NCBI GenBank assembly: GCA_016789105.1
Contig: JAEURN010000006.1
Span: forward strand, 124,001 to 188,000
DNA from: Armatimonadota bacterium
GTDB lineage: Bacteria > Armatimonadota > Fimbriimonadia > Fimbriimonadales > Fimbriimonadaceae
Direction: 5' to 3'
Length of the DNA stretch: 64,000 bases
In this document: one piece after another, positions 42,089 to 51,525 of the stretch
Position numbering within the stretch: position 1 is the stretch's first letter
Layout of the letters: every line of letters starts with the position of its first letter
Translations under genes and position numbers: made by a program
Notes under the pieces: generated by a model
What the model was told of the DNA's origin: nothing
The model's database searches: none
What the model saw: the letters and a program-made list of their open reading frames with translations, nothing else

Positions 42089-43213
42089 TCAGCCCCCAAA
42101 CGCGAACTTCAGTGCCTCGTCAAAGATGCTCCGCAAATGCTCGGTGCTATGGAAACCGGGGCCAGGATGCCACTGGTAGTCGTAATCTTTGAACCGGAGG
42201 GCGGCCGCCATTTCCTGGTTGGCCAGGAACCAATTGCCGAATTGGTTGTCCAAATCGTGGCTGCCATCTTGCAAGAAGATGCGGATCGGCTTTTTGTCCG
42301 ACATCCGAATGAGAGGGGGATAATTGTGCCCCCCGGCGAGTCCAGATTCTCCCCGGGCCAGGTTTGTGAAACTCCCGACGGCGCTGATTGCGACCCCGAA
42401 CTTGTCGGGTCTTTGCCAACAGGCGGTGAAGGCGCAGATCCCGCCGCTGCTCATGCCGATGCACGCCCGTTTGGAAGGGTCTTGGGATAGTTTAGCGAGT
42501 TTGGCGACTTCGGGCTCGATTTCTTCGAGCAAGAATCGTGTGTAGGCATCCGAGAGCGTGTCGTATTCCCGGCTCCGGTTCGAATAGTTCCCGGGCTTGT
42601 CTTGGCCCGGCTCGATGAAGACCCCGACGGTCGGCGGGATCAGCCCCCCACGGGCGGCATTCTCCAGGCCGTTGGCGATCCATTGCCTGTCCCACTGGGC
42701 ATCGGTGGCAAACAACACGGGGTAATCCCGGTCAGCTTCAATGTTGGGCGGCAGGTAGACGTACCATTTGCGGACCGTGCCGGGAAAAACCGCGGATTTG
42801 AGCTCACCCATGTCGCGGAAGCTGCCTCTCATCCCTCCCGGCGGCAGTTGCACCAGCGGGTTGGCGGGGAAGAACTCGAAGTTGACCGGCCGGTCTGTTG
42901 CCTGGCCGCCGACATAATAGCGCACCACCGCCCCGGTCGGCGCCTCAAACTTCTGCCAGAAGTAAGAAACGCCACCTGCCTCAAGCATCGGCTGCCGATC
43001 CCCATGGTCAAAAGTGAGTTGGGCTCCAGACCCTTCTACTGCAAAGAGCACGGCATCGCCTTCCCGCCATGGGTTGGCGCCCAATTTGAGGTCTTCCGGT
43101 TTGTAATGGGCTCGGAGGATGGCCGCCTTTTCAGTGTCCGGTGCGGCGAGGAAACCTTGGAGAGTGGCGCTTCTTTGATCCATGGCGAAAAGGGCGATGC
43201 TGAGTCCGACCAT
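42089..43213 (-). CDS. exported esterase of the alpha/beta-hydrolase (Fes/esterase D-like) type
   Basis: A 374-residue hydrolase. The N-terminal residues (MVGLSIALFAM) are a weak signal. A beta-sandwich domain (about 40-120) precedes the catalytic domain, as in enterochelin esterase-like proteins: VRKWYVYLPPNIEADRDYPV, the nucleophile elbow GMSSGG with Ser, and the His in PGFHSTEHLRS. IRIFLQDGSHDLDNQFGNW supplies the acid. Family members hydrolyse siderophore or feruloyl/acetyl-xylan esters; the substrate here is not determinable. Confidence 0.83.
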   Translation of the reverse strand: MVGLSIALFAMDQRSATLQGFLAAPDTEKAAILRAHYKPEDLKLGANPWREGDAVLFAVEGSGAQLTFDHGDRQPMLEAGGVSYFWQKFEAPTGAVVRYYVGGQATDRPVNFEFFPANPLVQLPPGGMRGSFRDMGELKSAVFPGTVRKWYVYLPPNIEADRDYPVLFATDAQWDRQWIANGLENAARGGLIPPTVGVFIEPGQDKPGNYSNRSREYDTLSDAYTRFLLEEIEPEVAKLAKLSQDPSKRACIGMSSGGICAFTACWQRPDKFGVAISAVGSFTNLARGESGLAGGHNYPPLIRMSDKKPIRIFLQDGSHDLDNQFGNWFLANQEMAAALRFKDYDYQWHPGPGFHSTEHLRSIFDEALKFAFGG

Positions 43214-43442
43214 GGCAAAAGGCTACCTTGGGGCTAGACCGAGTGCAGCGCGTCGAAGGCGGAACGTGATCGTCTAATTTTCCTACCTTGGAACCCCGAA
43301 ACGGTTGCACCCGGCCCAACTGGTGACCCCGAAGTCACAAAACCGTGGAAAAGACCTCGGGAACAGAGCATCGCCCAGGGATACTGGTTTCGTCCTAATT
43401 GATTGCCGCCCCCCGCCGGGACGGCCCTTCTGTCGGTCTGCC

Positions 43443-46400
43443 ATGCCTTCTCGCCCCTTTGTGCACCTCCATAACCACACCGAATACTCGCTGTTGGATG
43501 GGGCCAACCGGATCAAAGACATGGTGAAAAGGGCCAAGGAGCACAACATGCCGGCCCTGGCGATTACCGACCATGGCGTCATGTTTGGTTGCATGGAGTT
43601 CTACTTCGAATGCAAAAAGCAGGGCGTCAAACCCCTCATCGGCATGGAAGCCTACGTGGCTCCGGGCGGGCGGAAGGAAAAGCGACGGGGGGAAGAGAAG
43701 GACAGCTACCACCTGCTGCTACTGGCCAAGAACCAAGAGGGGTACCGGAACCTTTGCAAGCTGCATTCGGTCGCCGCCTTGGAAGGCTTTTATTACCGTC
43801 CCCGAATCGACCACGAGCTGTTGCAAAGCCACGCCAAGGGCCTGATTTCTTCCACAACATGCCTGGGCAGCGAAGTCAACCAAGCCCTGCTCAACAACGA
43901 TTATGAATCGGCCCTCCGGATCGCCGGCTTCTACCGGGATCTGTTTGACCCGGACAGCTATTTTGTGGAGTTGCAAGACCACGGGTTGCCCGAGCAGCAC
44001 CACTGCAACGAGGGGTTGCTCAAAATCGCCCGCGACCTAAAATTGCCGCTGGTTTGCACCAACGATGCCCACTACCTTTGCCGTGAGGATGCCGACCCCC
44101 ACGACGTTCTGCTCTGCATTGGAACCGGCAGCCTCCGGGATGACAACAAGAGGTTCAAATTCACCGGCGAGGAGTTTTACGTCAAAACGCCGGAGGAGAT
44201 GGCCAAGCTGTTCCCGAACCATCCCGAGGCCATGGAGAACAGCCTCAGGTTCGCGGAACTCTGCGACCTTGAGCTCGGTTCCAGCCGGGCCCTGATGCCG
44301 CAACCGGATCTGGAACCGGGTTTTGATCCGATGTCCTATCTAAGGCACTTGGCTGCCAAGGGGTTAGAAAACCGGGTTCGCGGGGCTGAAGACCGGTACT
44401 TTGAACGCCTCAACTACGAACTGGGCGTGATTGAGCAAACGGGCTATGCCGAATACTTTTTGCTGGTCAAAGAGTTTGCCCAATTCACCCGGGATCAAGA
44501 CATCATGTTCGGGGTGCGAGGCTCGGCGGCCGGTTCGTTGGTCAGCTATACCGTCGGCATCACCGATGTCGATCCCGTCGAATACGATCTGACTTTTGAA
44601 CGGTTCCTCAATCCGGAGCGCGTCAGCATGCCGGATGTCGACATGGACTTTGAGGACGCCCGCCGGGATGAGGTCATCCGGTGGGTGACCGAGAAATATG
44701 GCCAAGAACGCGTCGCGCAAATCATCACCTTCGGGACGCTAGGCCCTAAAGCGGCCATTCGTGATGCCGCGCGGGTGATGGGTTTTATGCCGGTCGAAGC
44801 CGATCGCATCGCCAAGACCATTCCTACGGGGCCGGGATGGAGCATCGACAAGGCTCTGGAAGAAGTTGCCGAGTTCCGGGCTGTTTATGATAACGAGCCC
44901 AAAATCCGGGGGCTTGTCGACACCGCCAAGCGGATCGAAGGGCTTGCCCGCCACGCGGGTGTCCATGCGGCGGGGGTTGTCATCTCTCAAGAGCCGCTCA
45001 GCGATTACGTGCCGCTTTACCGGGGTTCCGACGGCCAAGCCGTTACCGCCTACGAAATGGGAATCCTGGAAAAAATCGGGCTTCTCAAAATGGACTTTTT
45101 GGGCCTGAGCAACCTGACCGTCCTCGCCCGGACCATCGACCACATCCGGAAGACGCATGCCGGCCTCAATCCGGAGGAAATCGCCAAAAACCACCCTGTT
45201 TTGAGTCCAGATGGGCATCGGGCCATCCCGTTCGACGACCAAAAGACGTACGACATGCTCAGCCGGGGGGATACCGTCGGGGTCTTCCAGCTGGAATCCG
45301 GCGGCATGCGCCGCAACATTGTTGAACTCAAGCCCCAAAACGTTCGGGAGTTGGCCGCGATGGTCGCCCTCTACCGGCCTGGGCCCATGGATCACATCCC
45401 GCGGTTTGTCTCCAATAAATTCGGGCGCACTCCCATCGAATTGGCCACACCCGAGATGGAGCCGATCCTGCGGGAAACCTATGGGATCATCGTCTATCAG
45501 GATCAGGTGCTCAAGCTGGTGCAAGCCTTGGCCGGCTTCACGCTCGGCCGCGCCGACATCTTGCGGCGGGCGATGGGAAAGAAAGATGCCGAAATCATGG
45601 ACGCCATGCAAGGCGAATTCATGGAAGGGGCAAAAGGCAACGGGATTTCTGAAAATGCTGCCGGGCAGGTTTGGGAACTCCTCAAACCGTTTGCCGGTTA
45701 CGCGTTCAACAAAGCCCATGCGGTGTGCTATGCGATCCTTGCCTACCAAACCGCTTACCTAAAAGCGAATTATCCCGTCGAATATTTGGCCGGGTTGCTT
45801 GCGGTTTTCCGGGAAAAGGAAGACCGAGTCGCCGCGTTCATCGAAGAGTGCCGCCGGAGCAAGATCCCCGTTTTGCCGCCCGACGTCAATCGCTCCCAAT
45901 TGGACTTCACAATCGAAGACCAAACGGTTGGGAAGGGAAAATCCGAGCGGTCTGTCCGTGCGATCCGGTTTGGACTGGGGGCCATCAAAGGTGTGGGAGA
46001 GGGGCTTGCCCGGAAAATCGTCGAGGAGCGCAGCGGCTCGCCGTTCGAGCACTTGTTCGACTTCTGCGACCGGCTCCGTCAAGCCGGGCTCAACAAAGGA
46101 TCACTGGAAGCGTTGATTCGCGCCGGTGCCTTGGACAGCATCGACCGGAACCGGTGCAAGCTGCTCAACGCGGCGGAAGGCGCCCTTGTATTTGCCGACA
46201 ACGCCAACCGGCAAAGGATCGTCGGGCAAGACTCCCTTTTTGGGGATACCGTCGAACTGGCCCTGGAACTCCCCGTCCTCCCCGAAGTTCCGGAGCCGAA
46301 CCGGAGCGAGATCCTTTCGATGGAAAAGGAGACGATGGGAATCTACATTTCCGATCACCCGCTGCGGGGATATGAGTTCACGCTCCGGCAAGCGGGAACC

Positions 46401-47021
46401 CACACTTGCTCGGAGTTTTTGGAACTGGAACAGCCCCAACGGGTTTCCATTGCCGGAGTCCTCAGCCAGGTCAGCATCCGGCCGAGCCAAAGGACGGGCA
46501 GCCTTGTGGCCCGGGTGACCATTGAAGACTTCACCGGCCAAGTGGGGGGATTCGCCTTTGGCGAAACCGTCACCAAACTCAGCGGGGTTTTGGAGAAGGA
46601 CAAGGTCGTGGCCGTCCACGGCCGGCTCAAATTTGATGAGCGCAGCCAAGCCACGGATCGGACACCGGAAATCCAGATTTTCGAGGTCGAAGAGTTGCCG
46701 CCGCCGGCCATCCAAGATTTCGACGACTCGGTTGCCGGGCGGGTGATGGTCATGATCAAATCGGCAAAGCTCAGCGAGCTGGAAAAGTTTCGGAACCTCG
46801 TGGAGGCAAATCCGGGCGATTTCGAAGTCATGCTCACGTTCTCTGGTGCCCCGGCCTCCCAGCCCATCATCCTCCTCAACCGTGTCGATCCAACCGAACA
46901 TTTCCTCAGAACTGTCCGCCGCATGATCAGCCATGTTGAAGTCGAAGTGGTATCTTCAAACGGCGTGAACCCCGGGGCAGAATCCGCACCGGGCGAACTT
47001 GCAACCGCCAATCTGCGTTGA
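43443..47021 (+). CDS. dnaE: DNA polymerase III alpha subunit
   Basis: Catalytic subunit of the replicative polymerase, 1192 residues, full length. PHP domain at the N-terminus (HLHNHTEYSLLDGANRIKDM, LAITDHGVMFG). The palm contains GVRGSAAGSLVSYTVGITDV and the catalytic acidic PDVDMDFEDARRDEVIRWV. Fingers, with the loop RPGPMDHIPRF, and the tandem HhH region follow (FGLGAIKGVGEGLARKIVEE). An OB fold (VSIAGVLSQVSIRP) and a terminal domain close it. The ATG at 43443 opens on MPSRPFVHLHNH; earlier codons have no family match. Ends next to a secreted protein gene. Confidence 0.96.
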   Translation: MPSRPFVHLHNHTEYSLLDGANRIKDMVKRAKEHNMPALAITDHGVMFGCMEFYFECKKQGVKPLIGMEAYVAPGGRKEKRRGEEKDSYHLLLLAKNQEGYRNLCKLHSVAALEGFYYRPRIDHELLQSHAKGLISSTTCLGSEVNQALLNNDYESALRIAGFYRDLFDPDSYFVELQDHGLPEQHHCNEGLLKIARDLKLPLVCTNDAHYLCREDADPHDVLLCIGTGSLRDDNKRFKFTGEEFYVKTPEEMAKLFPNHPEAMENSLRFAELCDLELGSSRALMPQPDLEPGFDPMSYLRHLAAKGLENRVRGAEDRYFERLNYELGVIEQTGYAEYFLLVKEFAQFTRDQDIMFGVRGSAAGSLVSYTVGITDVDPVEYDLTFERFLNPERVSMPDVDMDFEDARRDEVIRWVTEKYGQERVAQIITFGTLGPKAAIRDAARVMGFMPVEADRIAKTIPTGPGWSIDKALEEVAEFRAVYDNEPKIRGLVDTAKRIEGLARHAGVHAAGVVISQEPLSDYVPLYRGSDGQAVTAYEMGILEKIGLLKMDFLGLSNLTVLARTIDHIRKTHAGLNPEEIAKNHPVLSPDGHRAIPFDDQKTYDMLSRGDTVGVFQLESGGMRRNIVELKPQNVRELAAMVALYRPGPMDHIPRFVSNKFGRTPIELATPEMEPILRETYGIIVYQDQVLKLVQALAGFTLGRADILRRAMGKKDAEIMDAMQGEFMEGAKGNGISENAAGQVWELLKPFAGYAFNKAHAVCYAILAYQTAYLKANYPVEYLAGLLAVFREKEDRVAAFIEECRRSKIPVLPPDVNRSQLDFTIEDQTVGKGKSERSVRAIRFGLGAIKGVGEGLARKIVEERSGSPFEHLFDFCDRLRQAGLNKGSLEALIRAGALDSIDRNRCKLLNAAEGALVFADNANRQRIVGQDSLFGDTVELALELPVLPEVPEPNRSEILSMEKETMGIYISDHPLRGYEFTLRQAGTHTCSEFLELEQPQRVSIAGVLSQVSIRPSQRTGSLVARVTIEDFTGQVGGFAFGETVTKLSGVLEKDKVVAVHGRLKFDERSQATDRTPEIQIFEVEELPPPAIQDFDDSVAGRVMVMIKSAKLSELEKFRNLVEANPGDFEVMLTFSGAPASQPIILLNRVDPTEHFLRTVRRMISHVEVEVVSSNGVNPGAESAPGELATANLR

Positions 47022-47047
47022 AAACAGCAACACCCAATCGATCCGCA

Positions 47048-47758
47048 ATGAAAAACCGCGCTATCACCGCCGCTCTGCTCATCTTGGGCCCGACCATGTT
47101 GCTTGCCCAGAGTTTTGAGGAGAAGACAGCGAATGTTGATCTCCTCCGGGAGAAACCTGTCCAAACTGAACTTGGCATCACGGATGCGCTCCGCGACAAG
47201 ATGAACAAAGTCGCTGACGAGTTCAACAAGAATTCAAACGAGTTGCTCGAAGCCTTCAAAAAGGATAACCCCAACGCCCAAGGGCCAGACGAGGCGCTTG
47301 TCAAGAAAATCAACACGTTCAAGTTGGATCTCAACCGCAAGATCTTGAAGCTTCTTTCGCCGGCGCAAGTCAAACGGCTCAGCGAGATCACCTTGCAAAT
47401 CCTGGGCTACCAAGCCCTTCTCAGCGACGACGTCGCGAAGAAAATCGGGCTGGATGCCGCCCAATCCAAAAAGCTCCGCGACGGCTTTACCAGCCTGAAC
47501 CGCCAAGTCCAAGAAGTTCAGCAAAAGGCGCTCAAGCCGATTTACGACAAGTACGGCAAGCAACAGCCAAAGAACGAGGAAGAAGCTAAAGCACTCCAAG
47601 AAAAGGCGAACAAAGAAGCCCAGGAAGTGGCCAAAAGTGCCGAGCCTGAGCTGACCAAGCTCCGGAACGAATGGCTGACTTTGGTCAAAAAAACCGTCAA
47701 GGCCATCCAACTCAACCGGTTCGAGGCCCTGCAGGGGCAACCTTTCAAGGCGTCGTAG
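47048..47758 (+). CDS. secreted helical protein of unknown function (Spy-like style)
   Basis: A 236-residue exported protein: signal peptide AITAALLILGPTMLLAQ, then almost wholly charged helices rich in Lys, Glu and Gln (ELGITDALRDKMNKVADEF, AKIGLDAAQ-like repeats, LQEKANKEAQEVAKSAEPEL). The pattern 'LSPAQVKRLSEI' and 'GLDAAQSKKLRDG' recalls periplasmic Spy/CpxP-type proteins, but the LTxxQ motif is not exact. Start at ATG 47048; a TTG at 47018 would overlap dnaE. It overlaps the convergent SdpI-like gene by 14 bases. Confidence 0.65.
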   Translation: MKNRAITAALLILGPTMLLAQSFEEKTANVDLLREKPVQTELGITDALRDKMNKVADEFNKNSNELLEAFKKDNPNAQGPDEALVKKINTFKLDLNRKILKLLSPAQVKRLSEITLQILGYQALLSDDVAKKIGLDAAQSKKLRDGFTSLNRQVQEVQQKALKPIYDKYGKQQPKNEEEAKALQEKANKEAQEVAKSAEPELTKLRNEWLTLVKKTVKAIQLNRFEALQGQPFKAS

Positions 47759-48401
47759 GGCCCATCTTGTTGCCCTTGGCATAGAGCCAATAGGAATAGC
47801 CGACCGGCATCACCAACCCGGAGGTGGCGATGACGATCGCGATCACCACGCTCCCCCCTAGCAGAACGATTGCCGCCCCGATGGCCGCTGTTACGACCGC
47901 GGACCTGGCGGCAAAACGATGGGTTCGCTCCCAGTTCTCAGGAGACTCTAGGGTCCAGGGGGTGCGGATCCCGACGTAGTAGTTGGGAGTCACCTTTCCC
48001 AGCAGGTTCCCGAGGAACCCAAACAGCCCGCACATCAGCAAGCCGAAGGCAACACTGGAGAGCTTGGCATTGCCGGCGGCCGAAAGAGTCAAGACATTCA
48101 TAATCGCCATGAATACCATCGTCCCGACCGCGATGAGATCGTATGTTTTGCGGAAGGGTTCGATCGCCTTCGTCTTGGGGCTGAGCAGCGGCAGGGCGGC
48201 AAACATGGCGGCCAATCCCGCCATGATTGCCACGGTGATCCAAGCCCCCGATCCCTTGGGTTGCCACCGGTCGGCCATGCCCGACGCATTGAAATGGACC
48301 GGAATCTGATCCGGCAACCCAGGATAGACCGAAGCCGTGTACAGGGCGGTTGCAACCGTCAATGCGGCGCAAATCAGCAGAAGCCGAAGGGAAGGGTTCA
48401 T
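47745..48401 (-). CDS. SdpI family membrane protein with DUF1648 domain
   Basis: A 218-residue polytopic protein with six hydrophobic segments. DUF1648 at the N-terminus (LPDQIPVHFNASGMADRW) and a SdpI-type domain at the C-terminus (GKVTPNYYVGIRTPWTLESP is a close family motif). In Bacillus SdpI gives immunity to the SdpC toxin and controls the repressor SdpR. Here the preceding gene is an SdpR-like regulator overlapping by four bases, so the regulator/membrane pair is kept, but no SdpC-like toxin is visible. Confidence 0.88.
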   Translation of the reverse strand: MNPSLRLLLICAALTVATALYTASVYPGLPDQIPVHFNASGMADRWQPKGSGAWITVAIMAGLAAMFAALPLLSPKTKAIEPFRKTYDLIAVGTMVFMAIMNVLTLSAAGNAKLSSVAFGLLMCGLFGFLGNLLGKVTPNYYVGIRTPWTLESPENWERTHRFAARSAVVTAAIGAAIVLLGGSVVIAIVIATSGLVMPVGYSYWLYAKGNKMGPTTP

Positions 48402-48685
48402 GATTGTTCTGCCTCACGTTGGAGGTCTGCCGAGGGCAAAAAGTCGAGGATTGCCGAGGCTACGTCTTGCATCACCGTGGTGTTGAGGCAATAGATGAGC
48501 TGCGTGCCGTTGCGGCGGACGCGGATCAGTTCGGCCTTTTTGAGTGCCGCAAGGTGATGGCTCAATGTCGGGGCCGTGAACTCGAAGTGGGCCCCGATTT
48601 CCCCGGCAGTGAGCTCGCCTTGGCCCAGAATCCGGAGGATTTTCCTCCGCCCAGGGTCGGAGAGGGCCTTGAACACCTCGGTCAT
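48398..48685 (-). CDS. ArsR-family transcriptional regulator (SdpR-like)
   Basis: A 95-residue winged-helix repressor: VFKALSDPGRRKILRILG, the recognition helix APTLSHHLAALKKAELI, and wing RRNGTQLIYCLN. The metal-binding ELCVCDL motif of ArsR/SmtB is absent, as in SdpR, which responds through its membrane partner. First gene of a pair with the SdpI-like protein; it probably represses its own operon (family knowledge). Confidence 0.9.
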   Translation of the reverse strand: MTEVFKALSDPGRRKILRILGQGELTAGEIGAHFEFTAPTLSHHLAALKKAELIRVRRNGTQLIYCLNTTVMQDVASAILDFLPSADLQREAEQS

Positions 48686-48708
48686 CGCCTATTTAGACGA
48701 TCTTCTAA

Positions 48709-49923
48709 TTACTCTGGTTTCACCATGGGGCCTTCGGGTTTGCGGGCTGAATTCAGGACAGTCTTGGCCCAAGGCATGGCGATAATCGTGCTGGCAACCG
48801 CCATCAAGACCAATGCGGTGAAGGTATCCGAAGAGATGATTTGTTTATCAAGGAGGATGTTGGCAAAGATGATCATGATCAAGGCTTTGGTTTGCAACAG
48901 CAGTCCGATCAATAGGGATTCTCCTTTGGGCCACCTCAAGATCCGGCCAACAACCGCGACGCCGGCGAGCTTGCCGGCAACCGCGGCCAAGAACAGGATC
49001 CCTGCGGCGGCAAAAACCGCGGCCCCGCCCACGCTCCAGGTTGTCCGCAACCCGGTGGAAAGAAAGAAGACAGGCATGAAGGCCAAAAGCACTGCATTCC
49101 GGAAGCGGTCCAAGTGTTCTTGGCCATACCACTCAGAATCGGAAACCGCACCGGCAAGGAAAGCCCCGACCATAAAGTGCAAGCCACCCCAATCGGCACC
49201 AAACGAGACCAAGGCCAACCAAATCAGGGCCACCGGCCACCTATCTGACGGTGAAAGCTTGGGAACGACCTTGCGGTAAACCACTGCGGCCAAAGCGAAG
49301 AGGATCAAGAACACGGCCTGCTGGCCGAGCCGCGAATAATCCATGACGATCGCCGCCATAACCGCCCAAACCGCAATGTCGTCCAGGCTGGCATAACGCA
49401 AGATCCTTTGCCCCAGGCTAGTTCTCAGAATATCTAGCTTTTCCAAGAAGAGAACCAGGATGGGGAGCGCGGTGACGGCGCAGGCCATGCCGATCCCAAT
49501 AGAGAATTGCCAGGGCATGGCCGCCGGGCCGATCCAGCCGGTGCCCATCAGGAACAAGGATGCGAAAAATCCTAACGCCAACGGCATACCTAAAGCGAGC
49601 CCGGCGGTCAGGAACGTTTCGCGGCGGTGCTTCCAAACCTGTCCCAAATCCAATTCCAACCCCGCGCCCCAAACAAACAAAATAAGCGCCCACAAGGCGA
49701 CCCCATTGAGCATCGTCACCACATCTGGCTTGAAGATGAAGGAGTAGTAGCCTGGTGCGGCCCGTCCCAAAACCCCCGGGCCCAACAGGATCCCGGTCAC
49801 GATCTGCACAACCACAAGGGGGGCCCAGCCGTCGGTGCGCCCCAACCGCCAGATGAGATAGGGGACGGTGAAAACCAGGGCCAATGCCAGCAGGTAGAGC
49901 TCGGGGATTTTCAACGTATCCAT
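48709..49923 (-). CDS. cation:proton antiporter (CPA2/Kef-like)
   Basis: A 404-residue membrane transporter with about 12 TM helices: IPELYLLALALVFTVPYLIW, then VQIVTGILLGPGVLG, WALILFVWGAGLELDLGQ, SIGIGMACAVTALPILVLFL, YASLDDIAVWAVMAAIVMDY (the paired acidic residues of the transport site) and GLHFMVGAFLAGAVSDSEW. There is no RCK/TrkA-N nucleotide-binding domain at the C-terminus, unlike full KefB/C. Start ATG at 49923. Ion specificity (K+ or Na+) cannot be read from sequence. Confidence 0.88.
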   Translation of the reverse strand: MDTLKIPELYLLALALVFTVPYLIWRLGRTDGWAPLVVVQIVTGILLGPGVLGRAAPGYYSFIFKPDVVTMLNGVALWALILFVWGAGLELDLGQVWKHRRETFLTAGLALGMPLALGFFASLFLMGTGWIGPAAMPWQFSIGIGMACAVTALPILVLFLEKLDILRTSLGQRILRYASLDDIAVWAVMAAIVMDYSRLGQQAVFLILFALAAVVYRKVVPKLSPSDRWPVALIWLALVSFGADWGGLHFMVGAFLAGAVSDSEWYGQEHLDRFRNAVLLAFMPVFFLSTGLRTTWSVGGAAVFAAAGILFLAAVAGKLAGVAVVGRILRWPKGESLLIGLLLQTKALIMIIFANILLDKQIISSDTFTALVLMAVASTIIAMPWAKTVLNSARKPEGPMVKPE

Positions 49924-50021
49924 GCGATTGTGCGCCCTGATCCCTATGTTTTGGTGCCGATGGCCAAAAAAATCTGTCGACCCGGGATACCGCCAGCAAA
50001 GCATGAACGTCCGTTGGGGAA

Positions 50022-50879
50022 ATGCCCCTTGCTTTTCTTGCCTTCGCGGCGCTGGCGTTACCCGCTGCGGATCAAAAGTTCGACCCCTCAGAAAACTACG
50101 GCAAGTCGGCGGATCAAGTCGTCGCGATGGGATTCCAGAATTGGTACGACTTCTTCATCGACAAAGCCGAGGGGGAAACTACGCTTTCCATGAGTGCCGC
50201 GAACTATTCGTTTGGGTGTGCGCTTTCTGACGTCAACGACAAGCGCCTGAAATCCTTGCCGGCCAAGCGAGCCCAACTGATCGATTCGATGAGGCCGCAC
50301 ATGGTCAAGTTCCGCGACCAAGGGGTCATGGTGGGGATGGGGCTCAGCGGAGGTGGATCTCTGTGGACGGTGGTCGGCGCCGCGACCTTGATGAGTGTCG
50401 AGGAAACGGTTGAGTACCTCATCAAACACGACGAAAAAAAGCCGAAGTCTCGGACTCAGGCCGAAGTGTGGGCGGTGCTCGTCAAAGTCGAAAAGAAGAT
50501 CGAAGCATCCAAAACTGAGATCGACGAGGCGGGTGAATACACCGGGCTCAATTATGCCAAAACCTTGGGGAGCTACAAGGACATGCGGTTTGAATTTGCC
50601 GAAGCGCTCAAGATCATTTCCCAATTTCAGTCGGCCCAAGAAAGGGGCCGGATTTTGGCGGAATTCTACGATGCGGCCGAAACGGCTGAAGCCGCGGAGT
50701 ACTTAGGCGCACCGCATGAGGCGGTAACGTGTGGCAATGACCCTGTCGGAGCGGTTTACATCCCTGCGCCAACGGAACGAAGCCGCCCTGATCCTGTTCG
50801 TGACGGCTGGGGATCCGACCCTGGAGGACCTTCCGGAAATCACGTCGGCCCTGCAAGGGGCTGGAGCAGACGTCATTGA
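50022..50879 (+). CDS. secreted protein of unknown function, 3' end running into trpA
   Basis: The open frame codes 285 residues. Signal peptide PLAFLAFAALALPAA, then a helical body with Lys/Glu-rich segments (LVKVEKKIEASKTEIDEAGE) and a Gly-rich hydrophobic patch (GVMVGMGLSGGGSLWTVVGA). The last 50 or so residues look like a shadow of trpA (Pro/Arg/Gly-rich), and both other frames have stops at about 50705-50720. The native end is therefore probably near 50720 and the frame has shifted there. Family not recognised. Confidence 0.55.
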   Translation: MPLAFLAFAALALPAADQKFDPSENYGKSADQVVAMGFQNWYDFFIDKAEGETTLSMSAANYSFGCALSDVNDKRLKSLPAKRAQLIDSMRPHMVKFRDQGVMVGMGLSGGGSLWTVVGAATLMSVEETVEYLIKHDEKKPKSRTQAEVWAVLVKVEKKIEASKTEIDEAGEYTGLNYAKTLGSYKDMRFEFAEALKIISQFQSAQERGRILAEFYDAAETAEAAEYLGAPHEAVTCGNDPVGAVYIPAPTERSRPDPVRDGWGSDPGGPSGNHVGPARGWSRRH

Positions 50880-51525
50880 AATTGGGATCCCGTTCACCGA
50901 CCCGATCGCCGATGGGCCGGTGATCCAGGCCAGCAGCCAAAGGGCATTGGACCGAGGCGTCACACCGGGGATGGTTCTGGAGTCATTGGGTCGATGCACT
51001 CTGGATATCCCGGTGGTGCTGATGGGCTATTACAACCCGGCCTTGAGCTGGGGGCTCGGCCGGTTTGCCAATTCTGCCAAAGCAGCAGGGGCATCGGCCA
51101 CCATCATGTGCGACCTCATCCCCGAAGAGGCCGGCGACTGGGTGGCGGCATCCTCTGAAGCCGGATTGGATACCGTCTTTTTGGCTGCCCCCACGTCCAC
51201 TCCCCAAAGGAGGCAAGTGGTTTGCGAGGCTGCAACCGGGTTTATCTATGCTGTTTCGAGGATGGGGGTCACGGGGTCAGGGGTGGAAATGGGGGAGTCG
51301 ACCGCCGGATTGGTCGCCGATCTCAAGTCGCGGACTTCGACGCCCGTTTGCGTGGGGTTCGGCATCTCGACACCGGATCATGTCCGCCAGGTTTCGGGGT
51401 ATGCAGACGGGGCGATCATCGGATCCTGGCTCGTTGAGCGGCTCACCCGGGATTGGGCCGACCCCGTTTCCCGGAACGGCCTGCTTGAGGACGTCCGGAA
51501 GTTGAAAGAGGCGACGCGCCGGTGA
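50737..51525 (+). CDS. trpA: tryptophan synthase alpha subunit
   Basis: Cleaves indole-3-glycerol phosphate, passing indole to TrpB. 262 residues, TIM barrel. Catalytic Glu and Asp are in ADVIEIGIPFTDPIADGPVIQ-like segments (seen as EIGIPFTDPIADGP), with phosphate-binding GFIYAVSRMGVTGSG and VCVGFGISTPDHVRQVS. The ATG at 50737 gives the conserved short N-terminus; a GTG two codons upstream is possible. trpB is not adjacent. The hisC-like gene starts on its stop codon (GTGA overlap). Confidence 0.94.
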   Translation: MTLSERFTSLRQRNEAALILFVTAGDPTLEDLPEITSALQGAGADVIEIGIPFTDPIADGPVIQASSQRALDRGVTPGMVLESLGRCTLDIPVVLMGYYNPALSWGLGRFANSAKAAGASATIMCDLIPEEAGDWVAASSEAGLDTVFLAAPTSTPQRRQVVCEAATGFIYAVSRMGVTGSGVEMGESTAGLVADLKSRTSTPVCVGFGISTPDHVRQVSGYADGAIIGSWLVERLTRDWADPVSRNGLLEDVRKLKEATRR

